Part shown: piece by piece, positions 6,040 to 6,358 of the stretch | Numbering within the stretch: the first letter of the stretch is position 1 | Layout: every line of letters starts with the position of its first letter | From: Deltaproteobacteria bacterium | GTDB taxonomy: Bacteria; Desulfobacterota; Desulfobacteria; Desulfobacterales; JAFDDL01 | Assembly: GCA_019310865.1 (NCBI GenBank) | Contig: JAFDDL010000220.1 | Coordinates: 1 to 6,358 of the forward strand | Direction of reading: 5' to 3' | Length of the DNA stretch: 6,358 bases | Notes under the pieces: generated by a model | Told to the model about the DNA's origin: nothing | The model's input: the letters and a program-made list of their open reading frames with translations, nothing else | Databases searched by the model: none | Position numbers and translations under genes: made by a program

Positions 6040-6358
6040 TCAGGTGTCTGATTGCCGATCTTTTTCGGAAAGCCCGCGAAGGAATGCTTGGACATTTTGA
6101 CCGAGTACGGCATGATTATACCCACCTTCTAAAATACCGAAACACCCGCCGTGATTTCGCTCGGCGGCGGTTCGAACCATCTGCCCTATTTCATGATAAT
6201 TTTCAGTGGAAAGCAATCCTCCCCAATCCGCCTTATGATTATCAAATCCGGCGGAAACGCCGATGATATCAACCGGCGTGTTCTCCAAGGTCTCCTGAAC
6301 CTCGGCTACATAAGATGCTCTGTCTCCTGCCTCCGGATTCAATATCGTGACACCTGGT
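6040..6358 (-). CDS. Histone deacetylase / acetylpolyamine amidohydrolase family protein, C-terminal part
   Basis: Only the C-terminal 105 or so residues are inside the window. The reading frame is open to the right edge (the peptide enters as PGVTILNPEAG), so the in-frame TTG at 6342 is not taken as the start. Two hallmark class II HDAC-like motifs are present: SAGFD (6241-6255), whose aspartate is a zinc ligand in the family, followed by a DWGGL version of the usual DPLGGL; and LEGGY (6118-6132), whose tyrosine stabilises the transition state. Members are zinc-dependent amidohydrolases that remove acetyl groups from lysines, polyamines or related amines. Here both catalytic residues in view are intact, so the enzyme is probably active. 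It ends with TGA at 6040-6042 and converges on the chaperone operon across the palindrome, so it is probably a separate transcription unit. Confidence 0.9.
   Translation of the reverse strand, partial: PGVTILNPEAGDRASYVAEVQETLENTPVDIIGVSAGFDNHKADWGGLLSTENYHEIGQMVRTAAERNHGGCFGILEGGYNHAVLGQNVQAFLRGLSEKDRQSDT

Noticed and set aside
5985..6266. Forward open frame starting in the palindrome
   Set aside because: It starts within the right side of the inverted repeat and then runs antisense through the HDAC-family gene, which has clear family motifs on the other strand. Its first residues mirror another antisense frame only because of the palindrome.
1..6358. CRISPR arrays, tRNA or rRNA genes, insertion sequence transposases
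   Set aside because: No direct-repeat/spacer pattern, no tRNA cloverleaf or rRNA-like stretch, and no transposase or integrase coding sequence was seen.

Overview
The window looks like a stretch of chromosome from a Gram-negative bacterium of moderate G+C content. The gene style (a divergent Hsp70 next to a GrpE-like gene, cytoplasmic TPR proteins, a bacterial HDAC-family enzyme) would suit a Desulfobacterota/deltaproteobacterium. That assignment is an inference; no taxonomic marker gene is present.

Layout: about 60 bases of leader are followed by five tightly packed + strand genes (60-5984). In order they are a divergent Hsp70 (771 aa) with a four-cysteine zinc ribbon at the junction between its ATPase and substrate-binding halves; a one-span membrane protein (259 aa) with an N-terminal zinc ribbon, a probable coiled coil and two LysM-like units; a large soluble TPR-like helical repeat protein (690 aa); a 93-aa J-domain-like protein without the HPD motif; and a 158-aa GrpE-like protein. 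The junctions abut, are 5 bases apart, or overlap as ATGA, so the five are almost certainly one translationally coupled operon.

A perfect 31-bp inverted repeat with a 4-base loop (5964-6029) covers the last codons and stop of the grpE-like gene. It sits between that gene and a convergent - strand gene, the 3' end of a histone-deacetylase/acetylpolyamine-amidohydrolase family enzyme that runs off the right edge. The repeat may act as a terminator, and its shape suggests an inserted REP/MITE-like palindrome that now supplies the C-terminus of the GrpE-like protein.

How the genes may work together: the cassette holds a complete but highly modified Hsp70 cycle (ATPase, J-like co-chaperone, GrpE-like exchange factor) plus a TPR protein and a membrane/LysM protein. 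Hsp70 and the membrane protein carry similar zinc ribbons (both end in C-x2-C-D-x-D-L). This suggests a dedicated chaperone machine recruited to the envelope rather than the housekeeping DnaK-DnaJ-GrpE system. The domain calls rest on visible motifs; the joint function is inference.
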